A stretch of 23,283 nt of DNA from a virus, in the IMG/VR virus record IMGVR_UViG_3300043427_000549, positions 1 to 23,283 of that record. The stretch is one strand, 5' to 3'. Positions within the stretch are counted from its first letter, which is position 1. The number at the start of each line of letters is the position of its first letter. Positions 1 to 6,273 of this stretch are shown here, one piece after another. A model generated the notes under the pieces. That model was not told the DNA's origin, ran no database searches, and was given only the letters and a program-made list of their open reading frames with translations. Made by a program: the position numbers and the translations under genes.

Positions 1-1069
1 GAGTGCCGGGCAGGGTGGCAACAGTTAGAGCGGTGACAACACGAACCGAGCCGGTGGTATCCAGCGCCAGCCTTGAAATCGAATCGGTGTGAACCTCAAC
101 GGTGCGAGCCGTACCACCACCGGAACCTTTCTCCGTACCGATGCGGAAGACGTTAGACGCCCACTCCAGCTTGCCGAGTTCGTAGTTGGTGCTGCTGGTG
201 AAGGTGTTGTAGACGCGGAAGGTTTGGGCGTTAGTGGTGTTGCGCTGGGCGAGGATGCCTCCGGCGTCGCGGCGAAGGATAGTATCATGTGTTCCGCTAC
301 TGCCGGGGTTAGTGCCTGACGCAAAAGCCAATAGTCCAGTATCGCCTCTTAATCCAACAAAGGAAGATGTTATCGCGGTTCCGCCATCGCTATTATTTAT
401 GGCTGAGGCGCCGACATATATTCCTAAACTGCCTAATAACCAAACTCCTCTAGCAGCAGAATCAGAAGTTGTAACTGCAAATCTTTGGCCAGAGGCGCCT
501 GTAATGTTAAATTTTGGAACAGTATTACTGTCAACCCCAGTAAAAGAAACTGCACTCGTCCCATTCACCTGCAGATCCAGCAGGTTCCCTGCAAACCCAC
601 TCGCCGCATTAACACCCAGGCCCGTGCCGCTGGTGCTCCAGGCGGTCGACGTAGCGCCAGTGGGCTCCACCAATACCTGAGGCTTGGTGGTGGTGCTGGT
701 GCCACCAGTGAACCAGGTGCCAGTGAAGGCTTTGGCCGGGCTCGATGCGGTGGCGTTATAGCTGTTGATGAACCTGCCAGAGCTGGTCAGGATGCTGCCG
801 TCATAGGTCAGCGTTGAGGCACCAGCATTAGCGCCAGCATTGTTATACAGCAGTTGCCCACTAGAGCCTGCAACTAATCCGACGGTGCCAGTGGCATCGG
901 GAAAGCTGATCGTGCGGTTGGCGGTCGGGGTGACACACTGCACCGTGGTGGTGTAGGTGCCGCCATCATCTAGAACGATGTCACCGTTGACATCAAGCTC
1001 CTCGAATACCCCGTTAGGGCTATCGACCGTGTCGAGCGTGCCTGTAAATGGGTTGAACTTGTATCCCAT
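1..1069 (-). CDS. Tail-fibre-like structural protein, incomplete (C-terminus beyond window)
   Basis: The minus strand is open from an ATG at 1069 to base 1 without a stop, giving at least 355 residues; the C-terminus lies outside the window. A GGAG Shine-Dalgarno sits just upstream of the ATG, and the previous gene stops 2 bases before it. The protein is rich in Ser, Thr, Gly and Asn with short beta-type units such as TLTYDGSILTSSGRF. Near the visible end is a block of the type LAQRNTTNAQTFRVYN, then LEWASNVFRIGTEKG, which I recognise from tail fibres and other adhesin-like proteins of tailed phages. The likely role is a fibre or virion-surface protein contacting the host. The family assignment rests on this style and on its place downstream of the head genes; the receptor-binding tip is not visible. 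Confidence 0.75.
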   Translation of the reverse strand, partial: MGYKFNPFTGTLDTVDSPNGVFEELDVNGDIVLDDGGTYTTTVQCVTPTANRTISFPDATGTVGLVAGSSGQLLYNNAGANAGASTLTYDGSILTSSGRFINSYNATASSPAKAFTGTWFTGGTSTTTKPQVLVEPTGATSTAWSTSGTGLGVNAASGFAGNLLDLQVNGTSAVSFTGVDSNTVPKFNITGASGQRFAVTTSDSAARGVWLLGSLGIYVGASAINNSDGGTAITSSFVGLRGDTGLLAFASGTNPGSSGTHDTILRRDAGGILAQRNTTNAQTFRVYNTFTSSTNYELGKLEWASNVFRIGTEKGSGGGTARTVEVHTDSISRLALDTTGSVRVVTALTVATLPGT

Positions 1070-1071
1070 GA

Positions 1072-1275
1072 TCAGCTCCGGGTAACGGTGAGCAGGTTAT
1101 TGCTGCCGTCATATGTCATTGTAAGCGTCGCAACCGTAGTACCGCTGGCACCGCCACGCTTAAACACCACTCCAGTCAGGTTGCTGCCTGTATATGTATT
1201 GCCGATGTAGTCATGGGTTGGGATTTCAAGCCCATCCCTCATGACTGCATCACCACCGCCAATGGAAATCATCAT
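1072..1275 (-). CDS. Small phage structural-region protein, unknown function
   Basis: This encodes 67 residues. The ATG at 1275 overlaps the stop of the upstream gene (ATGA), which suggests coupled translation. The C-terminal part, reading DYIGNTYTGSNLTGVVFKRG and then a TYDGSNNLLTV segment, resembles short beta-rich proteins often found just before fibre genes in tailed phages. It shares the TYDGS core with the adjacent fibre-like protein. No catalytic motif, signal peptide or membrane segment is seen. A later in-frame ATG (residue 12) is an alternative start. Function unknown; a virion or tail-assembly role is inferred from position only. Confidence 0.65.
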   Translation of the reverse strand: MMISIGGGDAVMRDGLEIPTHDYIGNTYTGSNLTGVVFKRGGASGTTVATLTMTYDGSNNLLTVTRS

Positions 1276-1835
1276 GACCGGCGAATTGCAACGTTACCAG
1301 GTCCACTTATTCTAAGCCCTGTCAGGTAACGCTCCATCAGCGGTGGCACCTTATCAGCACCAACAGCGCCGTAGCTTTCGCTGGGTGTCACATCAAGGCT
1401 GCCAATCTTGACATTCTTGTAATCCTCCAATCCGCTAAGCCCAAGCGCGTCGGTGTTGTTATGGAGGAACACCGCTAGCACGGTTTGCGCGTACTTGATT
1501 TGCGTTGGAATTTCGGTATCAGTGAAATAATCAGTAGTAATGCGAAACGGGAATCCAACCGCATAGGTGTTGATGTAAGTGTCAGGCTTGCGCACGCCAG
1601 TACGCGGCCATTGCAATGCCTGCGTATCAGTTGCCCTTGCACCTAGAAACCGCTCACGATCCAAGCGCTGCGTTGCAGTAAACAATGCCCGGTTGCGGCT
1701 GTCGGTGTTGCCGCTGCCCCAATGCTGCACATCAGCATCCTGCACAAAGCCGTCAACAATCGCTTGCGCTTCCGCCAGCGTCAGGTACGAGTTTGCGTCG
1801 GCGGCCCCTGGTGTGGCCACGATTACTACCGCCAT
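1272..1835 (-). CDS. DnaT_2-like putative head-tail connector protein
   Basis: This encodes 187 residues, with a GGAG Shine-Dalgarno about 9 bases before the ATG at 1835. The start MAVVIVATPGAADANSYLTL followed by an AEAQAIVDGF helix matches the usual beginning of a phage family labelled DnaT-like (Pfam DnaT_2), whose members sit between capsid and tail genes. A central ALQWPRTGV segment and an alpha-helical stretch ending in TVLAVFLHNN also fit that family. Despite the family name, the position after the capsid gene suggests a head-completion or connector role rather than primosome assembly. I recognise the family moderately well; the exact function is inferred. Confidence 0.7.
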   Translation of the reverse strand: MAVVIVATPGAADANSYLTLAEAQAIVDGFVQDADVQHWGSGNTDSRNRALFTATQRLDRERFLGARATDTQALQWPRTGVRKPDTYINTYAVGFPFRITTDYFTDTEIPTQIKYAQTVLAVFLHNNTDALGLSGLEDYKNVKIGSLDVTPSESYGAVGADKVPPLMERYLTGLRISGPGNVAIRRS

Positions 1836-1941
1836 TGTCCGGCTCCGTTGGTATCAGTTTAGGCTCTGGCATAGAAAGAGAGGCCGCCTCCGTAGAAGCA
1901 GCCTCACGCTCACGCAGTCGCCTGAAGGCGAACAAGCCCAT
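1753..1941 (-). CDS. Small charged protein starting MGLFAFRRLRERE, unknown function
   Basis: A 62-residue reading frame with its ATG one base after the stop of the upstream gene. It fills the 107-base gap between two recognised structural genes and then runs about 80 bases into the next gene in another frame. The N-terminal half (MGLFAFRRLREREAAS, then a Pro/Glu-rich stretch) looks like a designed small basic/acidic phage protein. The last 24 residues are an Arg/Gly-rich shadow of the overlapping gene and may not matter. No known domain is recognised. It could also be only an intergenic leader; the neat spacing to the upstream stop is the main support. Confidence 0.45.
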   Translation of the reverse strand: MGLFAFRRLREREAASTEAASLSMPEPKLIPTEPDNGGSNRGHTRGRRRKLVPDAGGSASDC

Positions 1942-1942
1942 A

Positions 1943-2311
1943 TCAGGCTTCAGCGCCCTTGATGACGGCATAGTTCAGCACCAGCGCTTCGCTCGCGGTA
2001 GAACCGAGATTGGAAAGCGTAATGGTGAATGAACCAGCAGCAACGGCACTCACGCTGGCAACATAAGTGCCAGTGCTAGCGCCCGAGCGAACGGCTACCA
2101 CAGGTACATCATTGAGGCCAACAAAAGAGTTGGTCACAACAAAGCTAACCTCAGCAGCGCCAGCAAGCTCGGCGTCGTCAGTAGTGATCTCACCAGCAGG
2201 CTTGTTGAGGGTGACCCCAGTAGCCTTGCTGGTTTCCTGGACGACAGCGCCGCCAGTACCTTCGGGATAACCAATCGCCTTGCCGGCGACAGTTTCAAAA
2301 ATGGAAGCCAT
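1943..2311 (-). CDS. Beta-rich capsid decoration-like protein
   Basis: This encodes 122 residues directly after the major capsid gene, with a clear GAGGT Shine-Dalgarno in the 11-base gap. The sequence is low in charge and rich in Ala, Val, Thr and Ser, with alternating strands such as AEVSFVVTNSFVGLNDV and GSFTITLSNLGSTASEALV, ending NYAVIKGAEA. Proteins with this repeating style (TAVAAGSFxITLxNL, then a NFAVIK-type end) occur beside capsid genes of many phages and are thought to be surface or decoration proteins. No cysteines or enzyme motifs are present. A head-decoration role is inferred from position, composition and high-expression signals; it could also be a minor tail or fibre component. 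Confidence 0.6.
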   Translation of the reverse strand: MASIFETVAGKAIGYPEGTGGAVVQETSKATGVTLNKPAGEITTDDAELAGAAEVSFVVTNSFVGLNDVPVVAVRSGASTGTYVASVSAVAAGSFTITLSNLGSTASEALVLNYAVIKGAEA

Positions 2312-2322
2312 GATCAGTTACC

Positions 2323-3351
2323 TCAATCGAAGTTAGAGGTGTTTGTAGCCCGCACGATCCCAAGGTTCTTGAGTTCGTACACCTTCGACCAGTTACCAAC
2401 CGTTGCCAGTTGAGCGCGGGTCGGGTTGGTGGTCGTCACGCCCCACTTAGCGCCAACTGGGTGGTAGCAGTAGTGCAGGTCGATCGACATGGCATCGCTC
2501 TTGGCGAGGATGTCACGGTCGGTTTCAGTCTGCATCCCCAGTTGCTCACCAGAGGCGACAGCGCCTTGGGTGAAGAAGTAGGTGGCGTACTCGGTGGAGG
2601 CGCCAGTGCCTTCGGTTTGCACATCGTCAGAGACGATCACGCGCAGACCCATGTAGGTCGGCACGGAGGTGTCACCGCCGTAAGCGCCAACCAGGCTGCC
2701 GCCAGATTGGGTGGTGGTGGTGCCGCGTGCATCAAGGGTGCTGACATAATCAATCGCCTTGCGCTCAACCAGGTCGTAGTAGACCTTCGAGTGCATGGCA
2801 ACAGCAGCCAGCTTGTCGCCTTGATCGCCCAGCAGGCTGCGGGCTTCTGCAACGTGACGGGGGCTCAGCACGGTAGGGGTGTCGCCAGACTCGCCGTCAA
2901 TGGTCAGACCAAAGAAGGCAGCAGACGAGCTGGTGGTGCCGAGGGTGCCGAAAACACCAGCAAGGCAAGACAGCAGATCCTTCTGACGTTGGTTGGCAAC
3001 GTAATCAGCAATTTTGGCGCCGATGGCAGCCATGGGGTCGCTACCAGCAGCCAAGGCTGCAAGGTCGCGTGCCTCAAAGGCGCGGCCACGGTGCAGGATC
3101 ACGCCAACTTGCTTATCAGCAGTGATCTTGCCGGGGGTCAGTGAGGTGCTGTCGGTCAGCACTTCAAAGTCGCCAGACAGGTTGGCCTTCCAGAAAGGCA
3201 CGTTAATGAAATCACCACCCTCGGTTGCATTCAGCTCCGCCATGGGCTGCACCACACCGGATGCCAGGAAGGCATCACGTTGAGTGGTTTGCTCAATGAC
3301 GTAAGGCGTAAAAATCTCGGGGATGATGATGTCAGAGCGAAGAGTCGCCAT
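2323..3351 (-). CDS. Major capsid protein
   Basis: This encodes 342 residues, the expected size of a phage major capsid protein, immediately downstream of a scaffold-like gene and upstream of a decoration-like gene. The start MATLRSDIIIPEIFTPYVIE and a central segment with AFEARDLAALAAGSDPMAAI followed by a long helix (IADYVANQRQKDLL) are typical of HK97-fold capsid proteins of the kind seen in podo- and siphoviruses. A late segment DAMSIDLHYCYHPVGAKWGV also fits the P-domain end of such proteins. It would form the icosahedral shell. A GAG-type ribosome site precedes the ATG. The assignment rests on size, order and sequence style; the precise capsid subfamily was not determined. Confidence 0.85.
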   Translation of the reverse strand: MATLRSDIIIPEIFTPYVIEQTTQRDAFLASGVVQPMAELNATEGGDFINVPFWKANLSGDFEVLTDSTSLTPGKITADKQVGVILHRGRAFEARDLAALAAGSDPMAAIGAKIADYVANQRQKDLLSCLAGVFGTLGTTSSSAAFFGLTIDGESGDTPTVLSPRHVAEARSLLGDQGDKLAAVAMHSKVYYDLVERKAIDYVSTLDARGTTTTQSGGSLVGAYGGDTSVPTYMGLRVIVSDDVQTEGTGASTEYATYFFTQGAVASGEQLGMQTETDRDILAKSDAMSIDLHYCYHPVGAKWGVTTTNPTRAQLATVGNWSKVYELKNLGIVRATNTSNFD

Positions 3352-3375
3352 GATTCATCTCGGGAATTGGTTTAC

Positions 3376-3398
3376 GGTGTGGGCGCAGCCCTTGCACC
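3376..3398 (-). promoter_or_regulatory. Hairpin in the scaffold-capsid gap
   Basis: The 69-base gap between the scaffold-like stop and the capsid ATG holds an interrupted inverted repeat. GGTG (3376-3379) pairs with CACC (3395-3398), and GGGC (3381-3384) pairs with GCCC (3388-3391) around a 3-base loop. There is no T-run, so it is not a classic terminator. It could stabilise capsid mRNA, partly stop upstream transcription, or be chance. The rest of the gap shows no convincing promoter. Confidence 0.35.
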
Positions 3399-3420
3399 AG
3401 CGCAGCCGGTTGCGGATAGC

Positions 3421-4092
3421 TTAGCGTCCTGCAGCAGCTTTTAGCCGTTCGTACATATCACGATCGGTACGGAATAACCGTGACTGCTCGGTCAGGTTGA
3501 ATGATTCCTGCGCAAATGGGTTCTTAATGCCTAGTGGCATCTCCCCACTGCTGCGACCTGATGGTGCACCACTGCCTTGCGGCTTGGGTTGCTTTTGCAT
3601 CCATGCCGGCAGTGACTTGGCCCATTCGCTGACGGGTGTCCGCTGGTAACCATCGACTACCACAACGGTGCCATCAGGGTCGCGTTCGATCTGATCGCTG
3701 CTCAGCTTGGTCTTTAGCACCAAGTCGGGGTCGTGTACGATGTCGGCCAATGCAGTCACGGCTGGCGTGACGAGTTCAAGTTCACGGACGCGGCCTTCAA
3801 GTTCGGCAATGCGCTGGTCCTTCTGCGCCGTCGCCTCACGGAATTGTTGCTCCAGAGCTTGTCTTGCCTCGGAATATTTTCCTTGGGATTCAAGTTCAGC
3901 TTGCTCGGCACGTCGCTTGAACTCAAGTAGTTCATCGACATCAACGCCATCCGGTAGTTTCTTTGACTTAGCAGCACGCAATTCAGCAATCAGCTCTTGG
4001 TTCTTGCGTTCCAATGCTTCAACACTGCGTTGCAATGCTTCATTGTTGCCCCCGGTAGCCGCAGGCTCCTGGGCTTGTGTTTCGTCAGACAT
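3421..4092 (-). CDS. Capsid scaffold-like protein
   Basis: This encodes 223 residues immediately upstream of the major capsid gene. The N-terminus is acidic and disordered. Residues about 18-105 are strongly predicted by eye to be a coiled coil (EALERKNQELIAELRAAKSK and AEQAELESQGKYSEARQALE, with many Glu, Gln, Lys and Arg in heptads). A Pro/Ser/Gly-rich linker follows, then a C-terminal helix with FNLTEQSRLFRTDRDMYERL, which is like the capsid-binding tail of phage scaffold proteins. Such proteins direct procapsid assembly and are then lost or cleaved. No protease motif is seen. The call is based on architecture, position and the characteristic end. Confidence 0.75.
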   Translation of the reverse strand: MSDETQAQEPAATGGNNEALQRSVEALERKNQELIAELRAAKSKKLPDGVDVDELLEFKRRAEQAELESQGKYSEARQALEQQFREATAQKDQRIAELEGRVRELELVTPAVTALADIVHDPDLVLKTKLSSDQIERDPDGTVVVVDGYQRTPVSEWAKSLPAWMQKQPKPQGSGAPSGRSSGEMPLGIKNPFAQESFNLTEQSRLFRTDRDMYERLKAAAGR

Positions 4093-4095
4093 GGA

Positions 4096-4129
4096 TAAGC
4101 CGCAGGCTTAATTACGCTGTCATCGTAAT
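4096..4129. promoter_or_regulatory. Two adjacent inverted repeats between divergent genes
   Basis: The 51-base region between the minus-strand scaffold-like gene (starts 4092) and the plus-strand small gene (starts 4144) holds two touching perfect palindromes. TAAGCC-GCA-GGCTTA lies at 4096-4110 and ATTACG-CTGTCAT-CGTAAT at 4111-4129. The first ends 3 bases before the scaffold ATG, where a ribosome site would normally be. Possible roles are an operator for a dimeric regulator, RNA hairpins that limit scaffold translation, or a bidirectional terminator-like structure without a T-run. The palindromes are certain; their function is inferred. Confidence 0.5.
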
Positions 4130-4143
4130 GGCGCGGCACGATT

Positions 4144-4341
4144 GTGTCAAAGCGTGAGTGGGACACCCCAGTTCGTCAACCATGGAATCAACTGATCAAG
4201 CAATGCCTTAATGCAATTGATCGCCACGAGGAGCTGTACCGCAAAACCGACAACGGCTGGCACGCTGCCAAGGCTCAGGACTTGCGGTGGTATATCTCTG
4301 AACTAAAGACTTGGATTCACGCGCAGGAGCGTGTTAGGTAA
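4144..4341 (+). CDS. Small protein on the opposite strand within the head gene cluster
   Basis: This is a 65-residue frame beginning with GTG, the only plus-strand gene I can support inside the left arm. The sequence (PWNQLIKQCLNAIDRHEELY, then DNGWHAAKAQDLRWYISELK and TWIHAQE) reads like a genuine compact helical protein with conserved-looking Trp residues, not like the antisense shadows nearby. No minus-strand gene competes for these bases. Its stop abuts the stop of the convergent small basic gene (4341/4342). There is no clear Shine-Dalgarno. Function unknown; its independent orientation suggests a moron-like accessory gene with its own expression. Confidence 0.6.
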   Translation: MSKREWDTPVRQPWNQLIKQCLNAIDRHEELYRKTDNGWHAAKAQDLRWYISELKTWIHAQERVR

Positions 4342-4503
4342 TCATTTCCGCTTGGGTTTCTTGGCGGTCTTAGCCGCAGCCTTGAATGCAGCAGCGGTAG
4401 GACGACCCGATTCACCTTTGCGTGCCATGCGTTCGTTGCTGCCAGCTTCAATGCGCTTGCGCTTGGCTGCGATGTTGGCGTAGAGGCCAGGTTTCTTAGC
4501 CAT
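4342..4503 (-). CDS. Small basic protein, DUF6321-like
   Basis: This encodes 53 residues from an ATG at 4503 that overlaps the stop of the upstream gene (TGATG). It starts [20 protein letters not shown] and continues with GESGRPTAAAFKAAAKTAKK. This matches a common small phage and bacterial family that starts MAKKxGLYANIxAKRKRI and has a PTAxAFKxAAKTAK tail (to my memory DUF6321). It is very rich in Lys, Arg and Ala and likely binds nucleic acid. The role is unknown; the place among head genes suggests a DNA-associated or internal virion protein, but that is a guess. Confidence 0.75.
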   Translation of the reverse strand: MAKKPGLYANIAAKRKRIEAGSNERMARKGESGRPTAAAFKAAAKTAKKPKRK

Positions 4504-4646
4504 CACTTTTTACCCTTTGGCTTGCGGGACTTTCCGGCTTTTGACAGCGCGATTGCGATTGCTTGCTTTTGCGGTTTGCCCGCCTTCATCTCCGCCTTGA
4601 TGTTGGCTGAGATTACATCCTTTGATTTGCCTTTCTTCAACGGCAT
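4503..4646 (-). CDS. Small lysine-rich protein, DUF6496-like
   Basis: This encodes 47 residues, starting [20 protein letters not shown], then [20 protein letters not shown]. It matches a widespread small family with the pattern MPLKKGxSxxxISxNI...GxPQKQAxAIALxKA (to my memory DUF6496), found in phages and bacteria. The longer open frame begins further upstream at 4751, but the family pattern puts the true start at the ATG at 4646. Its stop overlaps the next start. It lies almost wholly inside another open frame (4510-4818) read in a different phase. Function unknown; probably a nucleic-acid-binding or virion-internal protein. Confidence 0.75.
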   Translation of the reverse strand: MPLKKGKSKDVISANIKAEMKAGKPQKQAIAIALSKAGKSRKPKGKK

Positions 4647-4818
4647 AACGCCACTCGCTAGGTTCACCCAGTTTAAGAAGGTCCGGCGATGCCCAAAACT
4701 GCGTGCCATCTTCGCGTTGGCATAGCACGGCATTAACCCATGCTTCGCCAATCAACGCTTCCACCGGATCACTGGTGATCAGGCCATTGGCAAAATGCCG
4801 AAGGCTAGGCAGGTCCAT
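4510..4818 (-). CDS. Unknown protein overlapping the DUF6496-like gene
   Basis: This encodes 102 residues from an ATG at 4818 that overlaps the end of the MuF-like gene by 14 bases. The first 60 residues look real, with [20 protein letters not shown] and [20 protein letters not shown] followed by EWRYAVEE. The last 45 residues are read out of frame with the DUF6496-like gene and are low in recognisable structure. Either the two genes truly overlap, or a frameshift lost the original stop of this gene. No family recognised. It is probably a minor head or assembly factor by position. Confidence 0.55.
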   Translation of the reverse strand: MDLPSLRHFANGLITSDPVEALIGEAWVNAVLCQREDGTQFWASPDLLKLGEPSEWRYAVEERQIKGCNLSQHQGGDEGGQTAKASNRNRAVKSRKVPQAKG

Positions 4819-6010
4819 ATCGTTTGCGGAGCTGCTCTAAGGTTAACTCTGAACCATCGTCGCGGACCAATTTGGCGATGGCAGCATCGGGGCCGTACTT
4901 ATCCGCCAATCTACGGAAGTAGGGCGCCTTGCTGCCTAATGCCTGCTGTTGACGCGCCAGCACGTCTGCATTGGTTTCACCTGGCATCTTGTCTTTAAGC
5001 CATTTGCCGTATGTGGTGTTGATCGGCACTTGGCCGTCTTTGCTGGCGCGGGTTGCGGTGGTTGATGGCGGGAGGATGTCCGGGTCGATGATTGGTACGG
5101 TTGTCGAGCGGCAGTTGAAATGCTGCGGCGGCGTCGGCCCCTTGCCATATTCAAACTCTTTGCCATCTAATGCGCGGCAGATGGCGCTGGTGCGTGTGTC
5201 CAACGTGGCGACGTAGCGGTACTTCTTGGTAATGTCTTGGTTGGCTTCGTATACCTGCTGGCTGGCAGTATTGGCCACTTGGTTGATGCTGGTGCGCACC
5301 AGCGTGATGATCTGATTATCAGCAACGGCTGTCGCTTGCCCGCCTGCTGATACCAGTTGCCGGACGGTTTTGGCCTCCTCGCCAAATTGCAAGCTGCCAA
5401 TCAGCCGCTTGGCAATATCTGGCGTGGTCTCACCAGTCAGCAGTCCTTGTCGCACCACCTGGCTAAACCGCTCAGCCTGATCGACGGCGACACCACGGAA
5501 TGCCTTTGTAATTACCTCGCCATTGGGCAGCGTGATGGTTGCGCCTTGCGCTGCGGTCAGGCTGAATGTCTGCGGTGCGCCTTGCACTGCTGCAAATAGG
5601 TCATCGCTTAATGCGACTACATTGAGCTGCGTCGGGTCAGTTGTGACCACACTTTGCGCAAACTGCGGGCTGATCTCAACGGTGCGCACCGCATCACGGC
5701 TGCCCGCTGGCAACGCACGGCGCAACTGCTCGGTGACAAACTCGGATTGCAGCTCCGCCAATCCTTGCAGTTCCAGTGCGGTCAGCTCAGTTGCATCACC
5801 AGCCCAAGTGCCGAGGCTGTCTTTCAGTTGCGCCAAGATGCCACGCAACCTAGCCGCCTTGACTGGTGCAGCTAGATCATCAATGGCCCGCAATTGATTG
5901 ACTGCATCAATGATGATGTCGTTATATGCATTGATAACACGCCGCGCCACGCTATTGCTATACCTGTTAAGGTCAATCGCATTGCGGTATAGCGACGCTG
6001 GTGTGCTCAT
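4805..6010 (-). CDS. MuF-type minor head protein
   Basis: This encodes 401 residues directly downstream of the portal region. The long alpha-helical N-terminus (residues 1-130) is followed by a Mu gpF-like domain (Pfam Phage_Mu_F). That domain includes RTSINQVANTASQQVYEANQ, then YRYVATLDTRTSAICRALDG and the diagnostic PPQHFNCRSTTVP. Members attach to the portal and may be injected with DNA. The ATG at 6010 overlaps the upstream stop (ATGA). The Cys/His-containing core HFNCRS is intact. The C-terminal about 90 residues after the domain (from TTYGKWLKDK to GPDAAIAKLV) also match the family's usual tail. No toxin domain is attached. Confidence 0.88.
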   Translation of the reverse strand: MSTPASLYRNAIDLNRYSNSVARRVINAYNDIIIDAVNQLRAIDDLAAPVKAARLRGILAQLKDSLGTWAGDATELTALELQGLAELQSEFVTEQLRRALPAGSRDAVRTVEISPQFAQSVVTTDPTQLNVVALSDDLFAAVQGAPQTFSLTAAQGATITLPNGEVITKAFRGVAVDQAERFSQVVRQGLLTGETTPDIAKRLIGSLQFGEEAKTVRQLVSAGGQATAVADNQIITLVRTSINQVANTASQQVYEANQDITKKYRYVATLDTRTSAICRALDGKEFEYGKGPTPPQHFNCRSTTVPIIDPDILPPSTTATRASKDGQVPINTTYGKWLKDKMPGETNADVLARQQQALGSKAPYFRRLADKYGPDAAIAKLVRDDGSELTLEQLRKRYGPA

Positions 6011-6273
6011 TGGATAATGCCTAAATCCTTGGCGGCATACCCCGAGCGGATGCTTACATTGGCACCACGTTGCAATGCACTTGTAACAATTGCAGCAAAT
6101 GCGTCATAGCCATTCTGGCCATCTTCCATCAGCACCATTTCATCAATCTCATCCGGCTTGCCATCGACATACCAGCTAACGCGGATGATCGCTAGGATCT
6201 CATCCGGCAGGTTGCTGACGTGATAATCAAGTTCCTGTTTCCTCGGCTTCCTCGGCCTCTTCGGTTCGATCAT
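6007..6273 (-). CDS. Unknown small protein between portal and MuF genes
   Basis: I choose the ATG at 6273 (88 residues). A longer frame starts at 6378, but its N-terminal part is only a shadow of the portal gene. The chosen start still overlaps the portal's acidic C-terminal tail by 47 bases in another phase. Its own N-terminus there is a basic PKRPRKPRKQE. The rest, with LPDEILAIIRVSWYVDGKPD and a YDAFAAIVTSALQRGANVSI helix, looks like a folded protein ending GYAAKDLGIIQ. It overlaps the MuF start by 4 bases. No known family; possibly a portal or packaging accessory. Confidence 0.6.
   Translation of the reverse strand: MIEPKRPRKPRKQELDYHVSNLPDEILAIIRVSWYVDGKPDEIDEMVLMEDGQNGYDAFAAIVTSALQRGANVSIRSGYAAKDLGIIQ

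Noticed and set aside
2410-3144. A 244-codon plus-strand open frame
   Set aside because: It is antisense to the major capsid gene, has no ribosome site and reads as a biased, motif-free shadow; the minus-strand capsid gene explains the DNA.
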